Assembly (NCBI GenBank): GCA_963700775.1
Contig: CAVOYU010000001.1
Location: forward strand, 124,001 to 188,000
Length of the DNA: 64,000 bases
Source of the DNA: Thermohalobaculum sp963700775
GTDB taxonomy: Bacteria > Pseudomonadota > Alphaproteobacteria > Rhodobacterales > Rhodobacteraceae
Direction of reading: 5' to 3'
The notes below the pieces were generated by a model. The model made no database searches, had not been told where the DNA came from, and saw only the letters and a program-made list of their open reading frames with translations. The position numbers were made by a program, and so were the translations under genes. This document shows positions 8,113-17,087 of the stretch, one piece after another; within the stretch, counting starts at the first letter, position 1; each line of letters opens with the position of its first letter.

Positions 8113-8943
8113 TCAGGCGGCGTCCCATTCCGGCGAGAAGTCGAAATCGCAGATCCGGTAGCCGCGGCTCCGCAGGTCGGAGATCGCCGACATCTCCGTG
8201 GCGTTCAGCGCGAAGTCGGACACCCGCAGGTTCTGGGCGATCCGCTGCGGATTGCTCGAACGCGGGATCGCCGCCACTCCCTGCTGCTGCACATGCCAGC
8301 GCAGCACCACCTGGGCCGGGGTCAGGCCGTGCCGCTTCGCCGCCGCCTTCACCGCCGCCTCGCCGAACAGGTCCGAGTTCCGCGCCAGCGGGCAGTAGGA
8401 CACCAGCGCCATGCCGTGTTTCCGGCAGGCGAAGAGCACCCGGTCCTGATTCAGGTAGGGATGGTACTCCACCTGGTTGCAGGCCAGCTTGTGGCGCGAC
8501 AGGCGCGCCGCCTCGTCGACCATCGCGACGGTGAAGTTCGAGACCCCGATGTTGCGCGCGAGCCCGCGGTCCTTCACCTCGTCTAGCGCCGCGACCGATT
8601 CCGCCAGCGGCACGGTCTTCGAGGGCCAATGGATCAGCGCCAGGTCCACCGCATCGACCCCGAGGCGCTTGAGGCTTGCCTCGATCGAGCGCTGCAGGTC
8701 GCCCGCCGAAATGTCACTGGGCCAGACCTTGGTGGTCAGGAAGATCTCGTCGCGCGCCACGCCCGAGGCCCGGATGCCGGCGCCGACTGCCTCCTCGTTG
8801 CCGTAGGAGGCGGCGGTATCGACGTGGCGGTAGCCGGCGCGGATCGCCCCGGCGACCAGGCGGCTGCCCGCTTCGTCCTTCAGGGTCCAGGTGCCGAGGC
8901 CGATCGCCGGGATGTTGGCGCCGTTCGCTGCGAGCCGGTGCAT
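8113..8943 (-). CDS. Aldo/keto reductase
   Basis: This 276-residue NADPH-dependent (beta/alpha)8 barrel enzyme reduces aldehydes or ketones. The family tetrad is present: Asp and Tyr in HVDTAASYGNE, Lys in LTTKVWPSD, and His in ALIHWPSK. The NADP-binding end (AIPRSSNPQRIAQNL) fits the 2,5-diketo-gluconate reductase group. The ATG at 8943 is the only sensible start. It is a single gene, divergent from the phosphoesterase gene at 9106. The physiological substrate is not evident. Confidence 0.93.
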   Translation of the reverse strand: MHRLAANGANIPAIGLGTWTLKDEAGSRLVAGAIRAGYRHVDTAASYGNEEAVGAGIRASGVARDEIFLTTKVWPSDISAGDLQRSIEASLKRLGVDAVDLALIHWPSKTVPLAESVAALDEVKDRGLARNIGVSNFTVAMVDEAARLSRHKLACNQVEYHPYLNQDRVLFACRKHGMALVSYCPLARNSDLFGEAAVKAAAKRHGLTPAQVVLRWHVQQQGVAAIPRSSNPQRIAQNLRVSDFALNATEMSAISDLRSRGYRICDFDFSPEWDAA

Positions 8944-9105
8944 GGATCAGTCCCTCCCCGGGTCAAATTCGCATCCGGACCGTTGGTAGCCAATGCCCGC
9001 GCCGGTGGGAACCCCGAAGGCGCCGCAACTTGCGCGCGCCCGCTCAACGTCCGGTCGAATGCAACGGACTTGCGTTCGCGTGGGCTTGATGCCCATATTC
9101 TCTGG

Positions 9106-9876
9106 ATGTTCCGGATCGCCACCTACAACATCCAGAAAGGGATAGGCCTCGACCTTCGGCGCCAGCCGCAGCGCATTCTCGAGGTATTGCGGGAACTCGA
9201 TGCCGACATCATCGCCCTCCAGGAGGTGGACCGCCGCTTCGGCCGCCGCATGACGGCGTTGCCGCCCGAGTTGATCGCCGAGCACACGGATTACCGGGCC
9301 ATCCCTTTTGCCGCCCGGCGCGGAAGCCTGGGTTGGCACGGCAATGCAATCCTGGTGCGCCAGGCCATCAACGTGCTCGGCCACAGGCGGCTGACGATTC
9401 CGATGGTCGAGCCGCGGGGCGCGGTGCTGGCGGATGTCGAGTTGCAGGGTCAGCCGCTGCGCGTGGTCGCGACCCATCTCAGCCTGATCGGCGCCTGCCG
9501 GCGACTGCAGATCGCCTCGATCATGGAGCAGCTTCACGCCGACGAGAACGACGTGCCCGTCGTTATCCTCGGCGACCTGAATGAATGGCGGCGCCCGTCT
9601 CGCCAGCTGCGCGGGCTCGCGCCGCAATACCGGGTTGTCAGCCCGGGGCACAGCTTCCCCAGCGCCCTGCCGACGGCGAGCCTCGACCGGATCATCACCA
9701 GCCCCGAGCTCTCGGTGCACGTGGCCGGCGTTCATCGCTCCGAGAAGTCGCGCATCGCCTCGGACCACCTGCCGGTATGGGCCCAGCTTTCCTTCGCCAG
9801 GCCAGGCGGCAGCCATCCGGGCTGGGCCGCGGGTGCCACCGCATCGCTGGCTGCGGCCCCCTCCACACAGCTCTGA
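9106..9876 (+). CDS. Endonuclease/exonuclease/phosphatase family protein
   Basis: This 256-residue phosphoesterase has the EEP fold shared with AP endonucleases and sphingomyelinases. Visible active-site blocks are ATYNIQKG (Asn), ALQEVDRR (metal Glu), VATHLSLIG (His), VILGDLNEW (Asp, Asn) and SDHLPVWAQL (final Asp-His). I start at ATG 9106 because the larger open frame upstream is antisense to the reductase. The C-terminal 25 residues are Ala/Gly-rich and probably disordered. It converges on a cardiolipin synthase gene 19 bases away; in many Proteobacteria such genes are linked to phospholipase-D-type proteins, so a membrane-lipid role is possible. Confidence 0.85.
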   Translation: MFRIATYNIQKGIGLDLRRQPQRILEVLRELDADIIALQEVDRRFGRRMTALPPELIAEHTDYRAIPFAARRGSLGWHGNAILVRQAINVLGHRRLTIPMVEPRGAVLADVELQGQPLRVVATHLSLIGACRRLQIASIMEQLHADENDVPVVILGDLNEWRRPSRQLRGLAPQYRVVSPGHSFPSALPTASLDRIITSPELSVHVAGVHRSEKSRIASDHLPVWAQLSFARPGGSHPGWAAGATASLAAAPSTQL

Positions 9877-9895
9877 CCCGGCCCGTCGGCCATGC

Positions 9896-11323
9896 CTAGA
9901 GGATCGGCGAGGCCAGCCGCGCCACCGGCGCGCCAAGGCGGACCCACAGCGGCCGTTCACCGAAGCTCGCGTGGTCGTAGTGGTAGCTATCGGCGAAGTC
10001 CCGCTCCAGCATTTCGGCCACCTCGGCGGCGAAGCCGCGGTCGATGACCAGAGCCGCGATCTCGAAATTCAGCCGGAACGAGCGGTTGTCGAGATTGGCG
10101 GTTCCAATCACGGCCGCACCTTCATCGACCAGCAGCACCTTCTGGTGCAGGAAGCCGCCGGTATAGCGGTAGATCTTGACTCCGCTCGCCTGAGCCTCGC
10201 CAAAATACGAGAATGCGGCGAGCCAGACTGCCAGGTGATCGCGCATCTCCGGCACCATCACCCGCACGTCCACGCCCCTGATCGCCGCGAGCTTCAGGGC
10301 GGTCAGGATGTCGATGTCGGGCACGAAATACGGGCTGACGATCCAGATGCGCTCTCGCGCCGAGTTGATCGCATGGGTGAAGAACAGCGCGCAGGTCTCG
10401 AGGTCATCGGCCGGCCCGGAGGGCAGGATCAGCACGTCGCGGTCGCCGCCGGCAGGCGCCTCTGCCTCCCAATCCAGGTCCAGAAGCTCGCCCGTCGCCC
10501 AGTTCCAGTCCTCGGCGAAGACCAGCTGGCAGCACTGGGCCGCTGGTCCTTCTAGCCGGACATGTGTGTCGCGCCAGGGCGCCATGTGCGGGTTCAGACC
10601 CAGATATTCGTCGCCGACATTGTGCCCGCCGATGAAGGCCGTGCGGCCGTCCACCACGACGATCTTGCGGTGATTGCGGAAGTTGAGCTGGAAGCGGTTG
10701 CGCGGCCCCTTGGTCGAGTTGAAGGCCGAGACGTGGACCCCGGCACGGGCAAGATCCTCGCGGTATTCCTCGCCGAGCGCCTTGCTTCCCATCTCGTCAT
10801 AGAGCAGGCAGATCCTGACCCCCTCGCGCGCGCGGGCGATCAGCCGGTCCTTCAGCGCCCGCCCCAGCCCGTCGTTTCGGAGAATGTAGAAGGCGATCAG
10901 CACGTAGCGCTCGGCCCCTTCGATCGCGGCGAAGATAGCATCGAAGGTTTCGCGACCGTTGACCAGCAGGCCGGCGCGGTTGCCGGAAGTGACCGGCAAT
11001 CCCGCCAGCCGCTCGCAGGCCTCGATCGCAGCTAGACCCGTCAGGTGCTGTGGCCGGGCCCTGCGGGCCGAGGCGACGAGTGTGTCACGGTTGCCGTCGA
11101 AGAAATCACCCGACGCGCGCCGGGCCTCGACATAGCCCTGAAACTTGCCGCGCCCGAACACCGTATAGAGCGGCAGCGCGACCAGCGGGATATAGACCAG
11201 CGACAGCGCCCAGGCGAGCGCCCCCTGCGAGGTCCGTGCCGTCAGCACGGCATGGACTGCCCCGAAGATACCGGCCGCATAGACCACGGGCGCGAGATAG
11301 ATCAGAGTCGAAGAAAGATCCAT
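9896..11323 (-). CDS. cls: Cardiolipin synthase (phospholipase D family)
   Basis: Cardiolipin synthase condenses two phosphatidylglycerols at the inner membrane. The 475-residue protein begins with two hydrophobic segments (LIYLAPVVYAAGIFGAVHAV and a second around LAWALSLVYIPLVALPL). It then has two HKD motifs, one in NHRKIVVVDGRTAFIGGHN and one in HQKVLLVDEGAAVIGTAN, as required for activity. The start ATG 11323 is chosen because the hydrophobic segment follows at once; the open frame continues upstream without sense. It is a single gene, with a 284-base gap to the divergent PhyH-cupin gene. Confidence 0.92.
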   Translation of the reverse strand: MDLSSTLIYLAPVVYAAGIFGAVHAVLTARTSQGALAWALSLVYIPLVALPLYTVFGRGKFQGYVEARRASGDFFDGNRDTLVASARRARPQHLTGLAAIEACERLAGLPVTSGNRAGLLVNGRETFDAIFAAIEGAERYVLIAFYILRNDGLGRALKDRLIARAREGVRICLLYDEMGSKALGEEYREDLARAGVHVSAFNSTKGPRNRFQLNFRNHRKIVVVDGRTAFIGGHNVGDEYLGLNPHMAPWRDTHVRLEGPAAQCCQLVFAEDWNWATGELLDLDWEAEAPAGGDRDVLILPSGPADDLETCALFFTHAINSARERIWIVSPYFVPDIDILTALKLAAIRGVDVRVMVPEMRDHLAVWLAAFSYFGEAQASGVKIYRYTGGFLHQKVLLVDEGAAVIGTANLDNRSFRLNFEIAALVIDRGFAAEVAEMLERDFADSYHYDHASFGERPLWVRLGAPVARLASPIL

Positions 11324-11607
11324 GAGCCGGTCCTGCGCCCGTCCTGCATCCTCGAAGCCGCGCCACCGGATCAGATTCAGGGCCGCGATGCAACGCGACC
11401 GGATGACGGGTCGAAGCGCATGCGGTTTGCCTGTGCCGCCGACTTGCTGTAGCATGGATCGGCAAGTCCCTGTTAGCGTTCCTCGAGTTCGGTGTGCCCA
11501 ATGATCGCTGCGTTCGATCTGTCCATGGCCCCTGGCGGCCCGCCCAGTCTTCATCAATCCGTCGGTTTGCCACAGGCCATGCTCCGCCGCGGCCCAGGGG
11601 CGGCGCC

Positions 11608-13314
11608 ATGAGCCCCGACGGCGTTGTGCAGGCATCCCTGGACGGGCCCGGCGACATCGGTGCCGCCGCGCGGTTCGCCCGCCTCGGCTACCTCGAAGCC
11701 GGCCCGCTGCTGACAGCGGGTCAGTGCGGCTTGTTGCTGAAGCATCTGAAGTTCCGCACCCGCGTCGAGCCCGCGGGCTGGCCGAAGGGCCGCGCCGTGA
11801 CCGACCGGCTGTTCTACGACATCGCGACTGGCCCGCGGCTGCTCGGCCTGCTGCGGCCGCTTCTGGGAGACGATGTCATCCTCTGGGGCGCGAGTACGGT
11901 CACGCGGCGTCCCGGACAAATGCATGCCTGGCATGTCGACATCGAGTCCGCGTCCCCCGGCCAGCGCTTTGCCACTGTCTGGATCGGACTCAGCAACACC
12001 TGCCGCGACTTCGGCCTCGGCCTGGTCAGCGGGTCGCACCGGTTCCCGCGGACAGTCCAGGAAATCAGGCACGCCAGGCTTTGCCCGCGCGACGGCTCGA
12101 CGGACGAGACCGTCCTCGCCTGGGCACGGGAGATCGACCCGAGCGCCGAACTTGTGCAGCCGGATGTGCGCGATGGAGACGGGATCATCTTCGACGGGCG
12201 GATCTGGCACGGCTCGCTCAACCGTCGCGACGACAGCCCGCGGACCGCGCTGCTGCTGCAATATGCGAGCGCCGACGCCCCGGTCCTGAAGCCGGTGCCA
12301 ACCCAGCTCGAGTGGCCGTTTCGGTTCGACAACGCCGACCGTCCTCCGGTCATACTGGTCAGCGGCACGGGGAACGGCGGCGGCAACCTTCAGGTACCGC
12401 CGCCCGCGACTAGCCCGGACACCGCGCCCGCGATCGTCACCGAGGCCCGGCCCGTCACCCTGCCGCTGGACGCGAGAACCGGGTCAAGCTGGACGCCCCA
12501 TCCGCTGTTCTCCGGCCTGACCGGCGTCCACGATGCCATCGGCTGCCATGCCTCGGTCCTCGGCCCGGGAAGGATGCCCCACCCGCCTCACAGCCACATC
12601 GAGGAGGAGATCCTGGTCGTCCTCGACGGCGAGGCCGAGCTTCTGACCGGCGACGGCCCGGAACCCGAGTCCGCCGAGATCCACCCGGTCCGGCCGGGGA
12701 TGTTCGCCTACTACCCCGCCTACCAGCATCACTCCCTGCGCAATTCCGGCGACGGCCCGCTGACCTACCTGATGTTCAAGTGGCGCGGCGTTCCGGCGCC
12801 TTCCGGGACGGTCCTGCAGACCGTGATCGTCGATTCAGCAACCGAACCGGCAGATGACGCGATCAGTGCCAGGCCATATCGGGCATCGCGCCTGCTGGAC
12901 GGGCCGACGAACTATCTCGGCAAGCTCCACGCCCATCTCTCGGAGGTCGCTCCGGGCGGCGGCTACGAGCCGCATTCCGACCCGTATGACGTGGCGATCG
13001 TCATACTTTCGGGCGAGATCGAGATCACTGACCGAAGTTCGGTCCGTAGGATCGGTCCGTTCGGGGTCGTCTACTATGCGGCCGGCGAGCCGCATGGTCT
13101 CCGCAGCGCCGGCCCGGGCCTGGCGCGCTACCTGGTGTTTGAGTTCCATGGCCCTGACGCCGACAGCGGCGGACGAAAGAAAATCCGAGGCGCGACGCCC
13201 GGCGAGGCCCGTACCCTCTACCGCCGGCTCGAACGCCTGACACGCCGTTTCCCCCGGTTCCGCCGTCGGGTGCCGAAGCCGTTGAGAGACCTGGCGAGAT
13301 CGCTGCTCCACTGA
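11608..13314 (+). CDS. PhyH-type dioxygenase fused to a double cupin
   Basis: The 568-residue protein has two enzyme-like halves. Residues 20-235 form a phytanoyl-CoA dioxygenase-like Fe(II)/2-oxoglutarate fold. It has His109-x-Asp111 (AWHVD), a distal His201 (IWHGS) and Arg212 (SPRTALL) as probable metal and cosubstrate ligands. Residues 290-395 and 425-515 are two cupin domains with metal-type histidines: His328, His330 and His375 in the first, His456 and His496 in the second. A basic tail (RLTRRFPRFRRRVPK) follows. The start ATG 11608 is eight bases after AGGGG. The three parts are individually common; I know no characterised protein with this order. It may hydroxylate a small molecule and sense or process the product. 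Function unassigned. Confidence 0.75.
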   Translation: MSPDGVVQASLDGPGDIGAAARFARLGYLEAGPLLTAGQCGLLLKHLKFRTRVEPAGWPKGRAVTDRLFYDIATGPRLLGLLRPLLGDDVILWGASTVTRRPGQMHAWHVDIESASPGQRFATVWIGLSNTCRDFGLGLVSGSHRFPRTVQEIRHARLCPRDGSTDETVLAWAREIDPSAELVQPDVRDGDGIIFDGRIWHGSLNRRDDSPRTALLLQYASADAPVLKPVPTQLEWPFRFDNADRPPVILVSGTGNGGGNLQVPPPATSPDTAPAIVTEARPVTLPLDARTGSSWTPHPLFSGLTGVHDAIGCHASVLGPGRMPHPPHSHIEEEILVVLDGEAELLTGDGPEPESAEIHPVRPGMFAYYPAYQHHSLRNSGDGPLTYLMFKWRGVPAPSGTVLQTVIVDSATEPADDAISARPYRASRLLDGPTNYLGKLHAHLSEVAPGGGYEPHSDPYDVAIVILSGEIEITDRSSVRRIGPFGVVYYAAGEPHGLRSAGPGLARYLVFEFHGPDADSGGRKKIRGATPGEARTLYRRLERLTRRFPRFRRRVPKPLRDLARSLLH

Positions 13315-13525
13315 CCGGGTATCGCGGACTGGGTGGCGGAGGGAATGGGCCTGAAATCAAACCTTCTCCACTTAAGTATATATTTATATTATAAATTATC
13401 TATTGAGCCGGCTTACTCTCCATAGAGGCCTTCTCCCTGTGCTTTGACACCAACATGTGACGCATCGCGGCACCGTCAGTGGAGAGCGCTTCTTTCCACA
13501 GCGCCATCCCGTCAATGCTTGGCTC

Positions 13526-14837
13526 TGACCTGCCACTGACCTTTCATGCAGGCGGAACCTGAGTCCTCTTGGTTGATACGCCTTCTGGCGCAGGTGGAGC
13601 AACCGGACGCTCCGCAGAGCCCTCACGTAGCTCAGCGGATCGGTCGGTTGCGGTGGTCAATTGGCGGGCGAAAGCCTCCGGGGCCTGGTAGCCGAGCGCC
13701 GAATGGGGCCGCTCGGTGCTGTCGTCCTCGACCCATTCGGCGATCGCGGTGCGGGCATGGGCCAGGCCGTGAAACAGGGTCTCGTTCAGAAGCTCATCGC
13801 GCATGCGTCCGTTGAAGCTCTCGATGAAGGCGTTCTGCATCGGCTTGCCCGGCGCGATGTAATGCCAGTCGATGCCATGCTCCGCCGACCAGGCGAGGAT
13901 GGCGTTCGATGTGAGCTCGGTTCCGTGGTCGGAGACGATCATGCCGGGCGTGGCTCCGCGACGCTCGACGATGCGGCTCAGCTCCCGCGCCACGCGACGG
14001 CCCGAGATCGACACGTCCGGAATGGCGCCGAGGCACTCGCGGGTGACGTCGTCGACGACGTTGAGAATGCGGAAGCGCCGCCCGCAGCCGAACTGGTCAT
14101 GCACGAAGTCGAGCGACCAGCGGGCGTTCGGGCGCGTCTCGACCAGGATCGGCGCCCTGGTGCCCACGGCTTTGCGCCTGGCGCGGCGCCGGCGCACGGC
14201 CAGCCCCTCCTCGCGATAGAGCCGGTAGATGCGATTGATGCCCGAAGGCTCGCCCTCGCGCCTGAGCAGTATATGGAGCCGCCGACAGCCGAACCGCCGC
14301 CGCTCGTTCGCCAGATCTCTGAGCCGCTGGCGCAACTCCGTGTCCGGTGGGCGGCGCGACCGGTAGCGCACCATCTTCCGGCCCGCCCCGACGATCCAGC
14401 AGGCCCGCCGTTCCGAGAGCCCCAGCCGGGCCTGCAGATGCGCGACTGCCTCGCGCTTGGCGACGGGCCTCACCATTTTATTGCGAGCAGCTCGCGCATC
14501 GCTGCTGCATCCAGCATCTGCTCGGCCAGAAGCTTCTTCAGCCGGGCGTTCGTTCGCCCGCTCTCTCGTACCCGTGGCGTTCGCGGGCTCACCCTTCGGT
14601 GCCTTCAGCCGCTTGGCCTCGGAGACCGTCATGCCGGCATACTTGCTCTTCCAGATGTGGAACGTCGCCTCAGACATCCCGTGCTTGCGGCAGAGATCGG
14701 CGCACTTCGCCCCAGCCTCATGCTCCTTCAGAGTGCCGATAGCCTGCTCTTCCGTGCATCTCGCTCGCTTCATCGTCCGTCCCCTTCCTCGGGTCGGACT
14801 CTGGCTCAAACTGGAGGAAATTCCCTGTGGCAGGTCA
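13526..14837 (-). mobile_element. IS3-family insertion sequence
   Basis: The element is about 1.31 kb. Its ends are imperfect inverted repeats: TGACCTGCCAC at 13526 and the complement of the same 11 bases ending at 14837, with weaker matching further inside. It encodes one transposase on the minus strand. The flanks (GGCTC on the left, ACACC on the right) show no target duplication, so the surroundings have probably been rearranged since insertion. It forms the left part of the accessory region. Confidence 0.8.
13544..14773 (-). CDS. IS3-family transposase, OrfA and OrfB in one frame
   Basis: The 409-residue frame starts with the OrfA helix-turn-helix (EEQAIGTLKEHEAGAK, LCRKHGMSEATF) and ends with an OrfB rve/DDE integrase core. 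The catalytic residues are visible: Asp in WSLDFVHD, Asp in VSDHGTEL and Glu in AFIESFNGR. Normally OrfA ends NARLKKLLAEQ...IKW-stop in a different frame and a programmed -1 slip makes the fusion. Here about 37 extra bases with repeated GCGAACG in the coiled-coil region (near 14545-14595) shift the frame, so the HTH and DDE parts are already continuous. The price is a nonsense segment (KGEPANATGTRERANERP) in place of the leucine zipper. Activity is doubtful. Confidence 0.8.
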   Translation of the reverse strand: MKRARCTEEQAIGTLKEHEAGAKCADLCRKHGMSEATFHIWKSKYAGMTVSEAKRLKAPKGEPANATGTRERANERPAEEASGRADAGCSSDARAARNKMVRPVAKREAVAHLQARLGLSERRACWIVGAGRKMVRYRSRRPPDTELRQRLRDLANERRRFGCRRLHILLRREGEPSGINRIYRLYREEGLAVRRRRARRKAVGTRAPILVETRPNARWSLDFVHDQFGCGRRFRILNVVDDVTRECLGAIPDVSISGRRVARELSRIVERRGATPGMIVSDHGTELTSNAILAWSAEHGIDWHYIAPGKPMQNAFIESFNGRMRDELLNETLFHGLAHARTAIAEWVEDDSTERPHSALGYQAPEAFARQLTTATDRSAELREGSAERPVAPPAPEGVSTKRTQVPPA

Positions 14838-14959
14838 ACACCTATACTTCCCGGCCACCGGGGCACCATCGCCTTTCCATCGATGACCGATGTCCGCGGT
14901 CGATCGGGCGGCGAGACCGTCCCCGCGCAAAGGTCGCGAGGACCGTCGACGGCAAAAAT

Positions 14960-15039
14960 GCAGCCGAAGTCGGACCTTCGTCGGGTGACTGGCGAGCTTC
15001 GCGAAAGTGCCAATAGTCGCCGCTTGCTTGGTCGGCCGC
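14960..15039 (+). repeat. Diverged repeat found in front of cyclase sequences, copy 1
   Basis: The stretch containing TCGGACCTTCGTCG, GGCGA-CTTC and AGTGCCA recurs at about 16957-17035, just upstream of the intact cyclase gene, with the same order of matching blocks. Here it is followed directly by the middle of a cyclase domain. It is most simply the old upstream region of a duplicated cyclase gene. Confidence 0.5.
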
Positions 15040-15279
15040 GGCATTGAAGCCCACATCGCAGTTCACCTCGGCGATGTGTTCTTCGTCGGACCAGAAGTTC
15101 AGGGTGTGGCCGCCCAAATTGCCGCGAGGATGAAGTAGCCGTCCGAGTCGGGTGGTCTCGCGGTTTCCTGGATCGTCTATAAACAGGTTTGCGCGAAGAT
15201 GCCGCTGCACTTCGAAGGCCTCGGGGATCAAAAGCTCCGGAACATTGGTAGGCCGATGGAAGTATTCCATGTCGTCTGA
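15040..15279 (+). pseudogene. Remnant of a class III nucleotide cyclase domain
   Basis: In frame from 15040 the translation runs GIEAHIAVHLGDV, then AAQIAARMK, a TAG stop at 15136, then SGGLAVSW and HFEGLGDQKLRNIGRPMEVF, ending at TGA 15277. This is the second half of an adenylate/guanylate cyclase catalytic domain as seen in proteins of the CyaA-TPR type (GD-V, N/Q-x-AAR, LG-KN-I). The first half is missing and there is an internal stop, so it is dead. It follows a copy of the cyclase upstream repeat, indicating a deletion inside a former gene. Confidence 0.7.
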
Positions 15280-15370
15280 ACAGATCGAACGAATCCTGCT
15301 CGCCTGGCGCACATAGTGTGTCCACTTAATCTTCTTTCCGTGCTATTCATGGGAAGGAGGAAACAGCCAT

Positions 15371-15802
15371 GGGACGATCATCGACACGGGCCGCAAGCGG
15401 CACATTCTCGTCGATACCCTCGGCCTCCTCCTGAATGTCGTGGTCCACCCGGCCGACGTGCAGGACCGCGACGGAGCCCATGCCCTGCTGCGCGGATGCC
15501 GTCGTCTGTTCCCTTTCATCGAGGTCATCTTTGCCGACGGCGGCTATCAGGGGCCGAAGATGGCGGCGGCCGTGGCCAGGACCGGCGCCTGGAGACTGGA
15601 GATCGTCAAGCGCACCGACCGGCATCGCTTCCTGGTCCTGCCCAGGCGATGGGTCGTCGAGCGCACGCTCGCCTGGATCGGCCGCAACCGCCGCCTCGCC
15701 CGCGACTTCGAGCGCTACGCCCGAACCGTCGCCGCCTTCGTCCGCCTCGGCATGATCCGCATCATGCTCCGGCGCCTGACAAGGCCAATCCCTTGCCAGT
15801 GA
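15371..15802 (+). pseudogene. Truncated IS5-type transposase
   Basis: From about 15371 to TGA 15800-15802 the frame reads TGRKRHILVDTLGLLL, then HPADVQDRDGA, FADGGYQGPK and RRWVVERTLAWIGRNRRLARD. These are the DDE blocks of an IS5-group transposase (Asp, Asp, Glu all present). The N-terminal DNA-binding third is missing, and no inverted repeats are evident. It is a degraded element in the accessory region, reading toward the binding-protein gene at 15872. Confidence 0.75.
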
Positions 15803-15871
15803 ATCAGAACTTCATGGATCGGCTCTTAGATCCAAATTGGTTTGGCGCTGCTGTTAATTCAACGCCGATCA

Positions 15872-16702
15872 CTATCGCCGCGTCAGGTCGATCTCAAACC
15901 ACTTCATCGAGAGGTTGGTCAGCGTACCGTCAGCGTGCATCCCGTCGACGATCTCCTTGAGCGTGGCGGCAAGTTCCGGGTCGCCCGGCTCGATCGCAAC
16001 CGATTGCGGAGCCAGATAGAGCGGCTGGCCAATGATGCGGAAGGGCATGCCCTCGTTGATGAGCGTCATCAGTGTCGGGAGATAGGTGACGACCGCGTCG
16101 AGCTCCACCCCCTCGCCCTTTGCGAGAGCAGTGAATACGTCTTCCTCCCTGTCGAAGTTCACGATCACCGGGTTGTCAATCTTGTAGGTCAGCGGCGGCA
16201 TGCCCTTGATGTCGAACGGGACACGCCGGAGGTAGAGGTCGTAGGTCGCCGCTTTCAGTGCACCGATGCGCTTGCCGCTGGCATCCGCCGGGGTCTTGAC
16301 AGTGGTATTGTCACGATGCACCGCGAGCGCGGCAATGGCGTAGTAGTAGTTCACCGGAAATTCGAGGTTCTCAGCGCGCTTCGCAGTGGGGGTCATGCTC
16401 CCGATCGAGATGTCGATCTTTCCGTCCCAGTGGCCGCCGGTTTCCTCCTCCCAGGTCAGGAGGTGATCGGTGCGCTTGACGCTGACGCCGAACCGCCGCG
16501 CGACCTCGCTTGAGACTTCGACGTCGAAGCCCTTGTAATTGCCGTCCGCATCCTTCCATGAGAACGGCGGCCAGCCAGGCTCACCGTTCATCGTGAAGTA
16601 GCCCCGCTCCATGATCCGGTCGAGCACAGCTCCGGCCTGGCCGGGCGCGGGCGGGCAGAGGGCGAGGGCGGCGGCGAGGATCGACAGCAAGTGGCGGTGC
16701 AT
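15872..16702 (-). CDS. Periplasmic solute-binding protein, family 3
   Basis: This 276-residue secreted protein is of the amino-acid-type ABC binding family. A signal peptide covers about the first 24 residues (LLSILAAALALCPPAPGQAGA). The ligand lobes begin with GEPGWPPFSWKDADGNYKGF and include VEVSSEVARRFGV and LDAVVTYLPTL. No permease or ATPase genes are beside it; it lies alone among decayed mobile and cyclase sequences. It could serve a distant importer or be an orphan receptor domain. Codon use looks normal for the genome, so the gene is probably still functional. Confidence 0.82.
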   Translation of the reverse strand: MHRHLLSILAAALALCPPAPGQAGAVLDRIMERGYFTMNGEPGWPPFSWKDADGNYKGFDVEVSSEVARRFGVSVKRTDHLLTWEEETGGHWDGKIDISIGSMTPTAKRAENLEFPVNYYYAIAALAVHRDNTTVKTPADASGKRIGALKAATYDLYLRRVPFDIKGMPPLTYKIDNPVIVNFDREEDVFTALAKGEGVELDAVVTYLPTLMTLINEGMPFRIIGQPLYLAPQSVAIEPGDPELAATLKEIVDGMHADGTLTNLSMKWFEIDLTRR

Positions 16703-16820
16703 GGGGAGCGACTCCGCAATGGATGAAACGGGCCAGTCGAAGCCACGTCAATCGATGGCAACTCAGAATTCTAGTCACCTAAATGCTCGATACTAGAGAT
16801 AATTTTGCCGAATAGAACAG

Positions 16821-16970
16821 GCTGACATCCTCCTCGCCCACGAGACCTGGTCGCTGACGAATGACATTGTCGCCGCCGTCGAGCGCGAGCCGGTCGCTGT
16901 CAACGGATTGCCCTACCGGTGCAGAACTACGCCGCACTCGGGCTCGACGGTGATGCGGCGACAATCGGAC
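16821..16970 (+). pseudogene. Second remnant of a class III nucleotide cyclase domain
   Basis: Reading from 16821 gives ADILLAHETWSLTNDIVAAVEREPVAVNGLPY. After a one-base slip at about 16916 it gives VQNYAALGLDGDAATI. This is the end of a cyclase catalytic domain of the group with an HETW motif and a terminal KG-x-P-V-x-Y segment. Nothing upstream matches the rest of such a gene. It is a different subfamily from the intact cyclase that follows, so it is a separate gene fossil. Confidence 0.6.
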
Positions 16971-17087
16971 CTTCGTCGACCTGCCGGCGAACTTCCGAAG
17001 AGTGCCATAAGTTGCTGCCGTGACCGCCTCCTTGCAGATCGATTCTGTAGCATCACGACGCTAGTCTTCGCAAACAAGGAGACATTC

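Noticed and set aside
13330..13350. Possible left attachment site resembling the tRNA-Ser 3' end (TGGCGGAGGGAATGGG)
   Set aside because: It matches the tRNA end only with a gap and mismatches after the first seven bases, which is expected by chance in GC-rich DNA.
13370..13400. AT-rich run near the PhyH-cupin gene end as an origin or promoter
   Set aside because: No iterons, DnaA boxes or downstream gene; more likely a border of foreign DNA.
13526..14837. Target-site duplication of the IS3 element
   Set aside because: The bases next to the two ends (GGCTC and ACACC) do not match at any length from 3 to 5.
14842..15312. 156-codon minus-strand frame beside the IS3 element
   Set aside because: The plus strand in the same place gives recognisable cyclase sequence; the minus frame has no support.
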